Shown here one piece after another: positions 5,916 to 5,955 of a DNA stretch of 5,955 nt. Positions within the stretch are counted from its first letter, which is position 1, and every line of letters begins with the position of its first letter. Source of the stretch: Polyangiaceae bacterium (GTDB taxonomy: Bacteria; Myxococcota; Polyangia; Polyangiales; Polyangiaceae); contig JAICTU010000534.1 in NCBI GenBank assembly GCA_025936205.1, forward strand, positions 1 to 5,955, written 5' to 3'. A program made the translations under genes and the position numbers. Below the pieces are notes generated by a model that did no database searches, was not told where the DNA came from, and saw nothing but the letters and a program-made list of their open reading frames with translations.

Positions 5916-5920
5916 CAGCG

Positions 5921-5955
5921 ATGGGACTGGATCTCGCATTTGCGGCGACGGCGAC
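5921..5955 (+). CDS. Start of an unidentified gene, cut by the right edge
   Basis: Eleven complete codons and two bases of a twelfth are present (MGLDLAFAATA plus a Thr codon in any reading). This is too short to assign a family. A strong Shine-Dalgarno, an ATG and the AT-rich promoter-like region upstream all support a real start. The frame stays open to the window end. The N-terminus is mildly hydrophobic but lacks the positive charges of a signal peptide. Confidence 0.6.
   Translation, partial: MGLDLAFAATA

Larger units (their letters stand above)
5580..5920 (+). other. Intergenic stretch without a recognisable gene
   Basis: These 341 bases lie between the dehydrogenase and the next start. 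Positions 5580-5820 are GC-rich and open in several frames, but none gives a recognisable protein, a good ribosome binding site or family-like composition. I see no T-tailed terminator hairpin after the dehydrogenase; GTGCC 5757-5761 with GGCAC 5784-5788 is a weak pairing with a 22-base loop. The last 100 bases turn AT-rich and are described as a promoter candidate. Confidence 0.6.

Noticed and set aside
1..5955. CRISPR array, tRNA, rRNA or insertion sequence
   Set aside because: No regularly spaced repeats, cloverleaf-like segment, rRNA-like sequence, transposase motif or paired terminal inverted repeats were seen on reading both strands.

Overview
The window is a high-GC bacterial chromosome segment. 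The organism is not identified by any marker gene here. A lipoprotein with a Ser/Gly/Asp-rich linker joined to carbohydrate-binding-type modules, together with strong GC bias at third codon positions, suggests a myxobacterium-like (Myxococcota) source. That placement is inference only.

Layout. Positions 1-1076 (minus strand) hold the N-terminal 358 residues of a UvrD/Rep/PcrA-type superfamily 1 DNA helicase that runs off the left edge. It faces away from a 628-residue secreted lipoprotein (1249-3135, plus) across a 172-base divergent intergenic region. The lipoprotein has a lipobox, an acidic low-complexity linker, an F5/8 type C-like segment, a chitobiase C-terminal-like beta-sandwich and an SGNH-hydrolase-like catalytic region. 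A small antibiotic-biosynthesis-monooxygenase (ABM) fold protein follows 37 bases later (3173-3466).

Positions about 3480-4370 hold a compact two-gene unit with only 3 bases between the genes. The first encodes an acidic small protein of unknown function and the second a basic, HEPN-like helical protein. The encoded proteins have opposite net charges (about -8 and +8). The GC content in hand-counted rows is lower than in the downstream gene, and the unit contains an unusually strong inverted repeat. It resembles a toxin-antitoxin or accessory module, but this is not proven. Positions 4428-5579 encode an iron-containing alcohol dehydrogenase whose expected metal-ligand histidine is a glutamine. 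After 341 bases without a recognisable gene, which include an AT-rich promoter-like island, the first 12 codons of another gene (5921 onward) reach the right edge behind a clear ribosome binding site.

How the genes relate. No single pathway links them. The helicase is DNA repair/housekeeping, the lipoprotein is probably an outer-membrane or surface esterase-like protein, the ABM protein and the dehydrogenase are generic redox enzymes, and the two-gene unit between them is the likeliest accessory insertion.
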